Positions 32,570-62,388 of a stretch of 64,000 nt of DNA are shown piece after piece; position 1 is the first letter of the stretch; every line of letters starts with the position of its first letter. This stretch comes from Mytilus galloprovincialis. Taxonomy: Eukaryota; Mollusca; Bivalvia; Mytilida; Mytilidae. The notes under the pieces are model-generated. The model did no database searches, was not told where the DNA came from, and saw nothing but the letters and a program-made list of their open reading frames with translations. A program made the position numbers and the translations under genes. The stretch spans positions 74,269,497-74,333,496 of the forward strand of contig NC_134844.1 of the NCBI RefSeq assembly GCF_965363235.1. The letters are read 5' to 3'.

Positions 32570-35073
32570 GGGTTACACTAATGTCCTGACAATGTCCTGA
32601 CAATGTCCTGACAAAGTCCTGACGGAAATGTAAATGCCTAATACTTTTTTGTTATTGGAAGGATTTACTTGAAATTTGAAATCAAGCAAGATGAGAACTT
32701 ATATTTAATAAATAAAATAAAAAAAATGAAAAAAAAATAATTTAAGACTTAGAAAACTTGACCTGACCAACTTGACCTCGAAAATACTATTGTCCTGACC
32801 GATATGAAACGGCTAAAAAATAATTTATTATTGACAGGATAGACTTCAAATTCGATACCAAGGAAGATTAAAACATTTATTACAAAATTATAAGAAAAAA
32901 AAATAATAAAAAAATAATTTTAAGAGTTAGAAAACTTGACCTGACCAACTACACATTTGCCGCGACTCATGTCCGGATCGATATAAAAATGATTCTATCT
33001 ATTTTGTTATTGTAATGAATGAATTCAAATTGAGTAGTAAAGAAGTTTGCAACATTTAACAAAGAAATTAAAAGAAATAAAAAGAAAAAAAATGTTGAAA
33101 AGACCAAAAAACTTGACCTGACCAACATAGGCTATATTCACCGAAAAAAGACATGTATCTTTAAAAAATAGAATGACTATCATAATGTTAATTACTTAAA
33201 TAAATGTCTTTAAGTTTGAAAACTATCATTATCTTATTAAATTTTTAAATGACTAAAAGAAAAAAGTGAACAATTATTGCAAGGGTAAATAATATTGACC
33301 TGACCACTGTAGGACTTGATAAATTTTCTAACTTGTTAACCTCTTACCTTAAATTAGTGACAATCGTCCACAACGGAAACACCTAAATCGAAGAAAAAAA
33401 TTAAATTGAAATGTAAGGAACAGGATACGAACACTTGTGAAACACCTAAAAAGGGAAAGAAATTGCGATTTTTAGAGGATGAGGATGAAATACAGCTAAT
33501 ATCGCCGTATGTGTCACCGAAGAGTACCTGCCGACTTCCGATGAAAAAGCGAAAATTAGCAACAAACGCTAAGAGTTCAAACCATACACCTTGGGTAGCC
33601 AGTTTAAATTCAAAACACAAACTTATATTGGAAAATAATTCATGGCTATGTTCCGAAATTATAAATGTGAGCATGAATATAATAGCGAAACAATTCCCAC
33701 TTATATCTTGATTACAACCAACAGGTTTAGCGCCTCTTTTCGATGAAGATAAACAGTGTTGGACAGAAAATTTCGGACATTCATCAGTCAAGATACACCA
33801 TGTGTTAATAATTCAATAATTAGTTTCATTAGTCAATCTGAATTATTAATCAAATTAAGTAGATTTGTGTTACAAAGGGGTAAACAATACTCACAGTCAC
33901 TCAGCAACTCATATTTCCCCTATCTTTTCATTTAACAAAATTTATTTGCTTTGGATGTTGTATTTTATGGATAGGAAATATATAAATTCAATTACAATAT
34001 AATGTAAGAACTAAAAATGTTGTTGTTTGTGTATTTAGTTTAAGGGGTTAAGTCAAGTATTTATTTCCTTTGAAATATTTTGTTTCCAATTTATTGCAGC
34101 AAGTATAAAAATAAAAACGTTACAATTTGACTTGGTTTCAATTAAGAACTCAATCATACCAACAATGTTGCAAGTATTAGCACTTTTATATCGGTCATTT
34201 ATTCACAACAAAGTCGATGTTCGTCAGGTCAAGTTTTTTTTACCCTTAAAGTATTTACTCGATGTTACTCTCTTGTCTTGTGTCAAATTTGAAGTCAATC
34301 CGACCGAATTTGAGAATTAAATTACCAGTTTTATATCGGTCAGGACATTTGTCACGGTTGGACGTGGTTGGTCAGGTCAAGTTTTCTAACTCTTAAAATA
34401 TTTTTTTTCTTTTTTTTCTTCTTATATTTTTGTAATAAATGATTTAATCTTCCTTGGCATCGAATTTGAAGTCTATCCTGTCAATAATAAATTATGTTTT
34501 AGCCGTTTCATATCGGTCTGGACTATAGTATTTTCGAGGTCAAGTTGGTCAGGTCAAGTTTTCTAAGTCTTAAATTTTTTTTTTTTTTTTTTTTAATTTT
34601 ATTTATTAAATATAAGTTCTCATCTTGCTTGATTCCAAATTTCAAGTAAATCCTTTCAATAACAAAAAAGTATTAGGCATTTACATTTCTGTCAGGACAT
34701 TGTCAGGACAATAGTATTTTCGAGGTCAAGTTGGTCAGGTCAAGTTTTCTAAGTCTTAAATTTTTTTTAGTTCTCATCTTGCTTGATTCCAAATTTCAAG
34801 TAAATCCTTTCAATAACAAAAAAGTATTAGGCATTTACATTTCTGTCAGGACATTGTCAGGACAATAGTATTTTCGAGGTCAAGTTGGTCAGGTCAAGTT
34901 TTTTAAGTCTTAAATTATTTTTTTTAATTTTTTAAATTTTATTTATTAAATATAAGTTCTCATCTTGCTTGATTCCAAATTTCAAGTAAATCCTTCCAAT
35001 AACAAAAAAGTATTAGGCATTTACAATTCTGTCAGGACTTTGTCAGGACATTGTCAGGACATTAGTGTAACCC
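32570..35073. mobile_element. Mutator-like (MULE-type) element with 9-bp target-site duplication
   Basis: The ends are GGGTTACACTAATGTCCTGA at 32570 and the inverse at 35073. They are flanked by a perfect 9-bp direct repeat, TTTCAAAGT (32561-32569 and 35074-35082). The terminal inverted repeats are long (several hundred bp). They are built from subterminal GTCCTGACA repeats and from a roughly 160-bp internal unit that occurs three times on the right side (about 34540-35040). That unit contains TTGGTCAGGTCAAGTTTTCT and CTTGCTTGATTCCAAATTTC. A 9-bp duplication and long inverted ends fit Mutator-like elements best. No transposase was seen; the core holds a dead Ulp1-like fragment (33361-33800). 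Confidence 0.8.
33361..33800 (+). pseudogene. Ulp1-like (C48) cysteine peptidase N-terminal fragment inside a transposon
   Basis: In the plus frame: a Lys-rich leader (SKKKIKLKCKEQD, TPKKGKKLRFLEDEDE), then KLILENNSWLCSEIINVSM, then NIIAKQFPLIS and a TGA at 33709-33711. Reading continues in the same frame as LQPTGLAPLFDEDKQCW, then FGHSSVKIHHV. The pattern 'WL.d..I..a...L..QFP..gLQ' and 'vqi.H' resembles the start of Ulp1/C48-like proteins found in many mollusc mobile elements. The TGA falls where a Gly codon (GGA) is expected in my comparison. The catalytic His/Asp/Cys region was not found, so it is a truncated, dead capture. Family assignment is from pattern memory. Confidence 0.5.
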
Positions 35074-35299
35074 TTTCAAAGTATTTTTTGTAGTTCTTAT
35101 TTTTTTTAGAATTAACTCCCTTTACTAGTTACGACTTTGTATGCCATGAATAATTAAAGATTTCAAAAATTAAAATCCAGGACTGTGTTGTTTTAACTAT
35201 AAAATACTTTCAATTTATTCAGGTCTTGCACAATTTGAATTATGTTAATATTGAAATTTAAACCACGCTCATATGAATGATAACCAGAAATCGTCAAGC

Positions 35300-35308
35300 A
35301 CCGGAAGT
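35300..35308. promoter_or_regulatory. ETS-type motif upstream of BAF53
   Basis: ACCGGAAGT, an ETS/GABP-like consensus, sits about 70-80 bp before the BAF53 start codon, a common arrangement in TATA-less housekeeping promoters. Motif evidence only. Confidence 0.35.
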
Positions 35309-35378
35309 TTACAAAATAGATGCCGGCTTGTTTTCTTTGTTTTGGTTTACCTCTTAAACATTCATAAAATCTGCAAAA

Positions 35379-53262
<17,884 letters not shown>

Positions 53263-53414
53263 TAGTATAGACTTACTAATAAACTACAAATCCCTGTACC
53301 GACTGTGTGAGGGATGTATAGCCAGTCAAGATCATTAAAAACTCCCATCATCAACAAATCCCTCATAAGTTAATCTGTAAGTTCATATAGTGGGACTGCT
53401 TCAACAAACTTTTT

Positions 53415-53704
53415 TATGTCCCACCTTCGATAGTAGAGAGGCAATATGTTTTCTGGTCGGTGCGTCTGTCCATTCATTTGTTCGTTCGTTCTTCTGTCTC
53501 TTTGTCTTCTGATTTTTGGTCAAGGTAGTTTTTGATGAAGCTGAAGTGCAATCAAATAGAAACTTAGTAAACATGTTCCCTATGATATGATTTTTCTAAT
53601 TTTAATGCCAAATTAGAGTTTTTACCCCAATTTCACCGACCACTGAACATAGAAAATGAGGGTGCAATTGGGGCATCCGTGTACTATGGGCACATTCATG
53701 TTTT
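53415..53704 (+). repeat. R2 repeat copy, diverged
   Basis: Head TATGTCCCACCTTCGATAGT, end ACTATGGGCACATTCATG. Confidence 0.85.
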
Positions 53705-53849
53705 TTTTTAAAAGATTACTCAAATTTTGGCAACATTTTTGGCCCCTCCAACCTCTTCCCCCCGACATATATTTCCACATCCCAGTATTTCTTTTCTCAT
53801 TTGGCCCTGAAACTAATAAAAAAAGTCACAACAGAAAGTTTTGTTTTAT

Positions 53850-54150
53850 TATGCCCCACCTACGATAGTAGAGGGGCATTATGTTTTCTGGTCTGTACGT
53901 CCATTCGTCTGTCTGTCTGTCTGTTTGTGCGTCTGTTCGTCCTGCTTCAGGTTGAAGTTTTTGGTCAAGGTAGTTTTTGAAGAAAGTTAAAAGTCCAATC
54001 AATTTTAAACTTAGTACACATGTTCCCCATGATATGATCTTTCTAATTTTAATGCCAATTTAAAGTTTTGAACCCAATTTCACGGTCCACTGAACATGGA
54101 AAATGATAGTGCGAGTGGGGCATCCATGTACTATGGACACATTCTTGTTT
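53850..54150 (+). repeat. R2 repeat copy
   Basis: Complete copy with (CTGT)n tract near 53910; only about 145 bp from the preceding copy, same orientation. Confidence 0.9.
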
Positions 54151-54799
54151 TCAAAATGTAAATAGTCTGATATTTCAAAGCCATAAAAATGTATTGAAAT
54201 AACCATTGATAAGTGAAATGCAAAATTTTATGTCTCTGAATGTTATCACCATGAATAAGCAACCAGGTACCTGTGGTCAATAGATTTAAGAAAATATTGA
54301 CCATGGGAATACTTTTCAAAATTGTATTATTATAACGTAGTGAATTAGTCTTCATGTCCAAATAGTTTCACAATTTTATTGAGGGCACTTAGATACTTAA
54401 TTGATTGAGGGTGCCACTTGGATTCTGTTACCCTATCCTTTTCAAATAATTTAGATTTTAAAAAAAAATTGAATTTATACCTCTTCATATAATATATTAA
54501 GTAGGTAAAAACGTAACCTTTTTGCATGTTTCATGATATGCATTTGAAAAAGTGTCAAAAGAGGGAAAATCTGTGGATAAAAACACTTACATGGCTTTGA
54601 AGACCCATTGGTGGCCTTGGGCTGTTTTCTGCTCTTTGGTTTTGCATTCTCAAATTTACTTTCCATATAACGTAATGGGAACTTTATTGACCTTATCATA
54701 TATTTCTGATAGTTATTTGCATATTTTCAAGCTGGAAAAAGTTATCTATTCCACCACAAGTCTTGTGTATAGGAACTATACTCGGATAAAATTAATGTA

Positions 54800-55035
54800 A
54801 TGGAAAATGGGGATAACAACCCAACTGAAAGCAAAAAACAGCCAAGGCCATTAATGGGTCTTCAAAACAGTGAGAAAATCCCTAAACATGGCGTGCTTCA
54901 ACTGGCCCTTAAACAAAATTTGTACTAGTTTTAGAGTGAAAATAGGCTTCACACTAAAATCCCAAACATGTAAATGAAATTTAAAAAAGTATAAGACTGT
55001 CTTACAAAGACCAGAGGCACCTGACTTGGGACTTT
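54800..55035 (+). repeat. Fragment of reverse-transcriptase-element 3' region
   Basis: Matches 10310-10560: ATGGGGATAACAACCCAACT, 'GGTCTTCAAAACAGTGAG', 'GGCACCTGACTTGGGAC'. Confidence 0.65.
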
Positions 55036-55528
55036 ATTACAGTTTCTAAAAAATCTACATTTTTTGTTGTACTTCATATGATTAAGTGGAGTTTAATGAG
55101 AAAAAAGCATCAATTTGTTTTTCAGTCGTTAAAAGTGAAATACCTCTACCCATTTGAATTTCCTGTGTACCAAAGAATTGATTTTATTTTATTAAGAATA
55201 TTAGAGGAAACATCCATCCTTTCATCCATCCATATGTATAAAAATTTTGAAATTACAGTGTTGGAAGGGGAGATAATCATATTTTACAATTATTTTTAAG
55301 TTGTTTGTAATTTTTCAAACAGATTTGTCTCCCTTATACTTTATTTATTTTCCAGATATATTTTTTTAACTTTAAAATTGAATACCCTCAGTCAATGAAA
55401 TTTTTACCCCAAAACTTAAGCCAAAAGTCTTAAACTTTCTTTAGCCACCTCTCTTTTACTAGTAAACTTTAACCACAAAAAGTCTATGAAAAACATTAGT
55501 TTTGTTCTCTGTGGTGGTTTACATTTTT

Positions 55529-55749
55529 ATGCCCCACCTACGATAGTAGAGGGGCATTATGTTTTCTGGTCTGTGGGTCCGTTCGTCTGTCCCGCTTCAG
55601 GTTAAAGTTTGTGGTACACATGTTCCCTATGATATGATCTTTCTAATTTTAATGCCAAATTAGAGATACTACTCCAATTTCATGGTCCAATGAACATAGA
55701 AAATGATAGTGCGAGTGGGGCATTCGTGTACTGAGGACACATTCTTGTT
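55529..55749 (+). repeat. R2 repeat copy with internal deletion
   Basis: Same head and end as the others, but lacks about 70 bp between GTTAAAGTTTGTGG and TACACATGTTCCC. Confidence 0.88.
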
Positions 55750-55909
55750 TTTTCTGTATTTGATAAGAATTTAGATACAGGTATTGTATAAATCTTACAT
55801 GGATTTGTAATCACTAGATTTCTATGTGTGAATGTTGAACATTTCATTGTATATAATCTGCAATGAAGACGGGAGGACTTTGGATGTTATCTGCTTTTTT
55901 GTCATGTTG

Positions 55910-56430
55910 TTGTTGTTGAGCCTTCGACTTTAGTCGAAAAAGCGAGACATAGCGATTCTTCCATTCCATTGACGTCTTTGTTGTCAGGGGTGGTGGCGTC
56001 CACAAAAATTCACTCTGTGGATAAAGTTTTTAAAACTTTTATAATTTTCTTAAACTAGCCTGGATTTCTATGAAACTTGGACAGAAGCATTTTCATAAGA
56101 TATTATCCAAAAGTAAATTTTGTAAAAATAAGATTCCATTTTTTCTGTATTTTACTTATTTTTTCTGAAAGGAAACATTGCATTCACTCTGTTAAAGTTT
56201 TCAAAACTTTAATAACTTCCAGTTAACATTGCATACAGTCTGCAGCTAAAGTTTTTAAAACATTTATTAGAATCATAAACTATACTGGATTTTTACCAAA
56301 CTTGGAAGCTTCTTAAAATCAAAAGATAGTATCGAGAGGAATATTTTTATTGATTTTTTCCTCATTTTTGTTGAGTCTGCGATTAACAGCAAAAGTAGGC
56401 GAGACACTGGGTTCCGCGGAACCCTTACAA
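55910..56430 (+). repeat. R5 composite repeat (GAGCCTTCGACTTTAGTCGA family)
   Basis: Starts with a hairpin head (CGACTTTAGTCG) then AAAAAGCGAGACATAGCGAT, has a tandemly reused 'CTCTGT.AAAGTTTTCAAAACTTTAATAACTT' core, and ends GCGAGACACTGGGTTCCGCG + GAACCC, a second hairpin (GGGTTCCGCGGAACCC). Layout resembles R3 and R4. Confidence 0.75.
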
Positions 56431-56449
56431 ATTTTTTCCTTTGTATGTT

Positions 56450-57760
56450 CCTCATTTCCATTCTCAATTTATTGAAACCCAAACAAGAGTCTAAACTATG
56501 AACAAAACCTCAATTGAAAGAACCCAAAATATACATTTATAATTTTTTTTTTTTTTTATTTTTTTTTTTTTTAAATTGTTATTTGGATGGAGAGTTGTCT
56601 CATTGGCACTCACACCACATCTTCCTATATCTAAAGATTTTGAACCCTGTAATTTGATAAGGTTGGTAAGAAATACTGAAATCATTATCATTAGCTTTTA
56701 TTTTACAATTTTTTTTTAATTTTTTTGTTAATGACAATAGGTATATATTTTTTACTATTATATATGCAACCCCCCTGTTTTGTGAAATATAGTTTGCAAT
56801 GGAGGCTAATTCTGTAAACATAAAATTCTGGAAATGAGATTAGATTATTTCTGTACTCTTGCTATTCTTTGGATTTCTTACTCATCAGATAAGCATGTAA
56901 AATCAAAACAATTTAAACGTGCATGTTACCCATGTATGCCCACATATTTCAGAAATGGTCCATTAATCATGATTAACATCACGCCATTATTACATCATCA
57001 GATTCATTAGCAAATAAAACAAAGCATGCATCTTTTAATTGCACAAAAAATGACGGAAGTTAAAGATGTTAAAACTGTACTCTTAACTTAAGGTTGAAAT
57101 TAAAAATAGATCAGCATTCTCTTTGTGCATGTACCTGTATATTTTTTTTGGGAGAAAATTTGGCGAGTAAAAATATTTGTAGTGCATGAAAATATTTTTA
57201 GGACTTTAGAACTTATAGTTTTATAATTTCTATGAAACAGAATTCCAAGCTGTGAGGTTCATATGTGACTTTGTGCACTCAGTGAATACAGTATGTTTTT
57301 TTAAAAACGGTCATCGTTTTAATGTTTTGTTTTAATTCTATTTCAATGCCAATGGTTATTGTTGAAATCCTTTGAAATGCTCCAATCTACCATTTTCTAC
57401 ATTTGAAAATGCCTGTACCGAGTCAGGAATATGGCAATTGTTATCCATTCATTTGATGTGTTTCATCATTTGATTTTGCCATTTGATAAGGGACTTTCCG
57501 TTATGAATTCCGTTATGAATTCTGAGTTCAGTATTTTTACTTTTTTTTTAACATGTCTGAAAAGAGGAAAATTGTGAGGAATTTAAGCATAGGTTTGTTA
57601 ATGCTCATGTGATTTACATAGAAAATTTAGATAAAGGGCATTGGGAGGGGGATTGGTATGGTCAGTTAGGGTATATTGGTGACCTCATAAGTGTATCTAA
57701 TACAAACATTATTGCTTGATAAAAATTCTTGTTATTTTGTTTCAATTATAACAATAAACA
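56450..57760. other. Intron or intergenic stretch without a recognised gene
   Basis: A short R1 end fragment (minus strand) lies at about 56576-56632. Otherwise no repeat or coding exon was recognised. I looked here for the final BAF53 exon and did not see it. Confidence 0.45.
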
Positions 57761-57767
57761 AGCTTAA

Positions 57768-58008
57768 GCTGGTACCAAACAACTTGATTAGAATTAATTT
57801 GGCTTGTTTAATTTCCATTTAGTCTTGACAAAATATTTAACTTTATCCTTCAATACAAATATAGCAGTTTCAAAAAACATGAACCCCATACTTTATTGGA
57901 CAAAAGTCAGTGGATATATTAAAGCAATTTGACAAACACTTAAAGCTTAACAATAGCACATGATTAAAACATTCAGTCAATTTTTACAGAGTTATCTCCC
58001 TGTAGTGT
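57768..58008. mobile_element. Diverged copy of the TTAA MITE
   Basis: Shares GAATTAATTTGGCTTGTTTA and AGAGTTATCTCCCTGTAGTG with 45498-45770; the right terminus is degraded. Confidence 0.7.
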
Positions 58009-58116
58009 TGTTATATGTATCACTTTGGGGTTTCTTTCTTTTTATATTGAAAATAAATAACATTAATAAAAACTTATATCTAGAGATATGAGGGGCTTAA
58101 TGGTGTTTCAGATTAA

Positions 58117-58389
58117 GGTGGTACCCAACACTTTTACTAATATTAATTTGGCTCGTTTAATTTTCATAATTTTTTTTCAAATTATTTACTTTGACCCTTT
58201 AACAAAAATATAAAAAATTCAAAATCTTTGAACCAACCGTTTTGTCAGAAAAATTATACTGGCTATATAGCAGTTTGACAAACACCAATTTTGATCATTG
58301 AGAAGCTTAATATTCTTTTTCCAACACAACGTAATTAAAACGTTTAGCTAACTTTACAGAGTTATCTCCCTGTAGTGTTAGGTACCACC
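58117..58389. mobile_element. 273-bp MITE with TTAA target duplication, second intact copy
   Basis: GGTGGTACCCAACACT to GTGTTAGGTACCACC, flanked by TTAA at 58113-58116 and 58390-58393. The ends form a good inverted pair. Confidence 0.88.
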
Positions 58390-58562
58390 TTAAAGAAAAA
58401 TGGGTCTCAAAAATAAAGAATGGAGAAGACAAGCTAAAAAAATTAAGAATAGGGAAAAATAGGTCCCAATATTAAAGAATAGAGAATAATAGGGTGCTGA
58501 AATAAAAAGAATAGATAATAATGGTGTGCTGAAATATAAAGAATAGAGAAAAAATACCTTAA

Positions 58563-58765
58563 GGTGGTACATAACACTACATAACTCTGTAAAATCAGCG
58601 AAATGTTAATTAATCACCTTGTATTGTTAAGGAAATATTAGTTTCTCAGTGATAAAAAAGTAGTGTTTGTCAAACTGCTTTATATCCAACCATTTTTTTC
58701 CCAGAAAGTGATTGGTTCAAGTTTTTTGAAATTTTTTATATTTTTAATATTTTTAATCTTTCAAG
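58563..58765. mobile_element. Truncated TTAA MITE in inverse orientation
   Basis: GGTGGTACATAACACTACAT + AACTCTGTAAA preceded by TTAA, then sequence antiparallel to the 58117 copy. A similar short relic lies at 29217-29290 (TTAAGGTTGTACATAACACT). Confidence 0.7.
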
Positions 58766-58907
58766 GTAGTCTAGATGGGGTTATGGGTCTGCATTTCTGT
58801 ATTTTTCTATTTAAGACCATTTTTCTCTATTTTTATTGTTATGTCAATTATTGTTTTTCTTTTAATATTACATTCCATTATTCTCTTTTCTCTATTTTTT
58901 TAGCTCC

Positions 58908-59911
58908 ATTTAATTAGGGCCGCGCCAAAGGCGGGTCGCCCTATAGTGATCAGTCTGTCCGTCCGTCCGTCCGTCCGTAACACTTTGTAATAACTTTGTG
59001 TCCGCTCCATATCTAGAGAACCATTATGATTTCATACTTTATACTTTACATGTTTATTAACCACCACCAGAGGGCGTGTCATGATGTATGTACAACTTCC
59101 TAGGTCAAAGGTCAAGGTCAAAAAACTTTGGTTTCAGTTGACAACCCTGTGTCCTGTGGTGAAGATCGTGTCCGCTCTATATCTTGAGAACCGTTATGAT
59201 TTCAAAGTTTATACTTGACATGTATATGAATCAACACCAGAGGGTGTGTCATAATTGATGAACAACTGCCTAGGGCAAAGTTCAAGGTCAAAAACTTTGG
59301 TTTCAGTTGACAACCCCATGTCCTATAGTAAAGATTGTGTCCGCTCTATATCTTGAGAACCGTTATCATTTTAAAGTTTATACCTGAAATGTATATAAAC
59401 CAATATCAGAGGGTATGTCATAATTTATGTACAACTTCCTAGGTCAAAGGTCAAGGTCAAAAACTTTGGTTTCAGTTGACAACCCCATGTCCTATGGTAA
59501 AGATCGTGTCCGCTCTATATCTTGAGAACCGTTATCATTTCAAAGTTTATACTTGACATGTATATAAACCAACACCAAAGGGTGTGTCATAATTTATGTG
59601 CAACTTCCTAGGTCAAAGGTCAAGGTCAAAAACTTTGGTTTCAGTTGACAACCCTGTGTCCTATGGTAAAGATCGTGTCCGCTCTATATCTTGAGAACCG
59701 TTATCATTTCAAAGTTTATACTTGACATTTTTATAAACCAACACCAAAGGGTGTGTCATAATTTATTTACAACTTCCTAGGTCAAAGGTCAAGGTCAAAA
59801 ACTTTGATTTCAGTTGACAAACCCATGTCCTATGGTAAAGATACAATTTTTTAATGCACATTATTCACAGCGGGGCCCACAGAGATGGCTCCCATCTCAA
59901 TGATATCTAGT
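58908..59911 (+). repeat. R4 composite repeat with about 170-bp tandem units
   Basis: The hairpin head AGGGCCGCGCCAAAGGCGGG + TCGCCCT is followed by (GTCC)n at 58948-58977. Then come five units beginning near GTCCGCTCTATATCTTGAGA (about 58998, 59168, 59337, 59506, 59676), each with AGGTCAAAGGTCAAGGTCAA. The end is CACAGCGGGGCCCACAGAGA + TGGCTCCCATCTCAATGATA. Confidence 0.85.
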
Positions 59912-59929
59912 TTGCAGACTGATGCTTTC

Positions 59930-61100
59930 ATTCATATTTTACTCACCAATCATGATTTAGCAGTAAACTTATGATAAGACACACACCTCTCGGTAGTGAA
60001 GTAAATAAAATAATGAATTTACTTTTTTAAATAAATAAAAAAAATGTGAATTGGTTTAAAAAAGATCTTGTTCCTGCATGGTATGGAATTTTGTTTTAAT
60101 TAAAATGGAAAAAACATGAATGTTTGTCCGAAGACAAATACCCCATGCCATATCACAAAAGATAAATGGTCTGTAACTTACATAAGGAAGGTATTTTGAA
60201 CGCATACTGTACAGGTAGTTGGGTGTGTATAGGAAGACAAATTATACCAGACTAAAGGAATGAAAATTGATTTATATATGTCTTAATTAGTAAAAATTAG
60301 AGTGTAAGACAGTGTAGAGTCATTGTTAAATTATGTGAAATTACATAAAATTACAAACAAAAATCCAAGTTAAATTAGGGACATAGGATTGAATTGAATT
60401 ACACAGGTTGAACTTTCTTTTGGAAAATTTGTCTGGGGTTAAGATCAATTCAAATTCTTTTAAAACATTTGTAAATTATTCTCCTTTGATGTTTAAATTT
60501 AATGACTAAAATCAAAGGAAAGTCTGCACACCTAGATAATTGTTATATATTAGTTATTATGTATATTGCCAAACAACTTCTGTGCTATCAAATGTACTTA
60601 AATTATTAAATTACAATTTTCAAATTGATAAAAGAGGCCCCAGAAAGGTCTTGAGTTCTGAAATTTGAACTTGATGAACTTTCCTTTACAATTTTCAAGT
60701 TGTTATTATTAACCAACCAAGTATTTATTTATGAATTGAAGGATTGACTTTGTAAACAGTTGATCTTGTTAAATTTCAATATTTCAAATTTCAAATTGAA
60801 TTTAAAAATTCAAAAGTGAAGGTAAAAGTTGTTTATTGGCAAACAAGCTTTTTATTCCTGAATCCTGTAAAGTGTTACTTTGTAGAGATTAATCAAGTTC
60901 AAAGTTCAAGGTCACAATACAGTAGGAAAGAGTTTATACATGTTATAAACTCATATTGTGCTTGTCATTAATTTATAGATAGCTGAAACCTTTTGACGAC
61001 AATTTAATTTCGCGTTATTTTCCTACTCGGGGAAAATCGCACAGATAATTTGGTCATGAAATTAAGTTGGTTTACAATATCCAGACCAATACCAAAGTCA
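59930..61100. other. Stretch without a recognised gene or repeat
   Basis: AT-rich; no exon, RNA gene or transposon end was recognised. Confidence 0.4.
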
Positions 61101-61107
61101 TACTAAA

Positions 61108-61205
61108 GCCGAACGGTGACCTATAGTTGTTAATGTCTGTCATTTTGGTCTCTTATGGACAGTGGTCTCATTGGCAATCATACCACATCTTCTTTTTTAT
61201 AAGAT
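61108..61205 (-). repeat. Short R1 dispersed repeat copy
   Basis: Reads 'GAACGGTGACCTATAGTTGT', then CAATCATACCACATCTTCTT. Confidence 0.8.
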
Positions 61206-62307
61206 AACAGATTTACATCTTTTTGTTAAAGGCTGCATCTGTTGTTTTCTTTGTATATAAATGAGGCAAAACTGTGTTGAACGTTCAAGTACAAAAAAAC
61301 TCAAAAATAAAACACATGGCTTTTCAAAGATGAAAAAAAAAATTATCCCCTTGTTGACCCTCACAATAGACCTACCTGATACAAATTAAATTACAGGCAA
61401 GACATCCTAAACATGTGCAAACTAAAAACATTTTCAAATAATAAATTGCTTCAATTAGAGAATGGCTTGGATTTGTTCCAAGCTCTATAATGCAACATGT
61501 AATCTGCCTTGCATGTTTTATTGCCGATTTATTTAGTGATAATCATTCATTTTACAGCGAAGATCTGGCATAATGCATGTAGTCATTTTCCCGTAAATTT
61601 ACTGTTATCAACCACAAATATTTTCAATGGTATTTAATAAGAATACCTGGTCGTGTTTTTTTTTGATTGAGTAATATTTTAAAAGAGGTAATGGGAATTT
61701 TTGTGGATTTGGTTTATTAATGAAAAGTTTTGTTACGTTAAATGCATGATTGATATGTAAAAATTTACAAGTGAGAAAAAGACCCAGTGCATTCTAAAAT
61801 ATCTACCTGTAAAAACCTTAAGTTTTAAGGTATAATGGATTTGACAATCACAATTTTGTTAGAATGATACCAATAAAGATAACCTATGAATCTCAATACT
61901 CAGTGCATGATTCTTGAGCTTATGCATATTTCAAAAAGTAATTTTAAAAATTTTTTTGCTGTTGTTTTAGTTTGACGTGTCAGTGTTTGGGAAAATTGAC
62001 TACAGTTTTAGCAAGAAATGAAAATAATAATTTTGATAAATCAATATATATATTTGAAAAATTACATTTTGAATATCAAATGGTTGTTCCCTTAGCCAAA
62101 TACTCTCCTGTATTCCTTAGAAATACCAAATTCTGTAATGAAATATATTTTGTTTTCAGTGAAGTAAAGTCTGCCCCAATAAACAATCAAGTATTCTTTT
62201 ATCACATGGCAATATAGGAAAGGTGTAATGGTTAAATCTGAACTGACGGTCAACTCAACCGCCGGTTAATTCAACTGCTGATTAACCTTACCGCCAGTTA
62301 CCATATC

Positions 62308-62317
62308 TATATAAATA
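62308..62317 (+). promoter_or_regulatory. TATA-like element upstream of hammerhead motif
   Basis: TATATAAATA about 30 bp before the 5' edge of the hammerhead-like fold. It could drive transcription of the element; motif evidence only. Confidence 0.3.
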
Positions 62318-62337
62318 GGGTGCAAACATGAATCCAC

Positions 62338-62388
62338 CATTCTGCCTCTGATGAAGGTCCTTTTTGGACCGAAACCGGTCAGGCTATG
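62338..62388 (+). ncRNA. Hammerhead-ribozyme-like motif (minimal type I)
   Basis: The catalytic core CTGATGA is at 62348-62354. Stem II GGTCC (62356-62360) with loop TTTTT closes on GGACC (62366-62370), five perfect pairs. GAA follows at 62371-62373. Stem III is ACC/GGT (62374-62379), the very short loopless form known from Penelope-like elements and retrozymes. The cleavage-site C is 62380. Stem I is GCCT (62344-62347) with AGGC (62381-62384), then an internal loop (TCT opposite T), then CAT (62338-62340) with ATG (62386-62388). The one deviation is an extra A (62355) between the core and stem II, which may lower or abolish activity. Self-cleavage is inferred, not shown. Confidence 0.6.

Noticed and set aside
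33354..33791. 145-residue open frame on the minus strand
   Set aside because: It is antisense to the Ulp1-like fragment, whose plus-strand reading has recognisable motifs; the minus frame shows no domain.
54131..55299. Several 60-80 residue frames on both strands
   Set aside because: They overlap one another and repeats, show low-complexity AT-driven composition, and contain no domain or splice signals.
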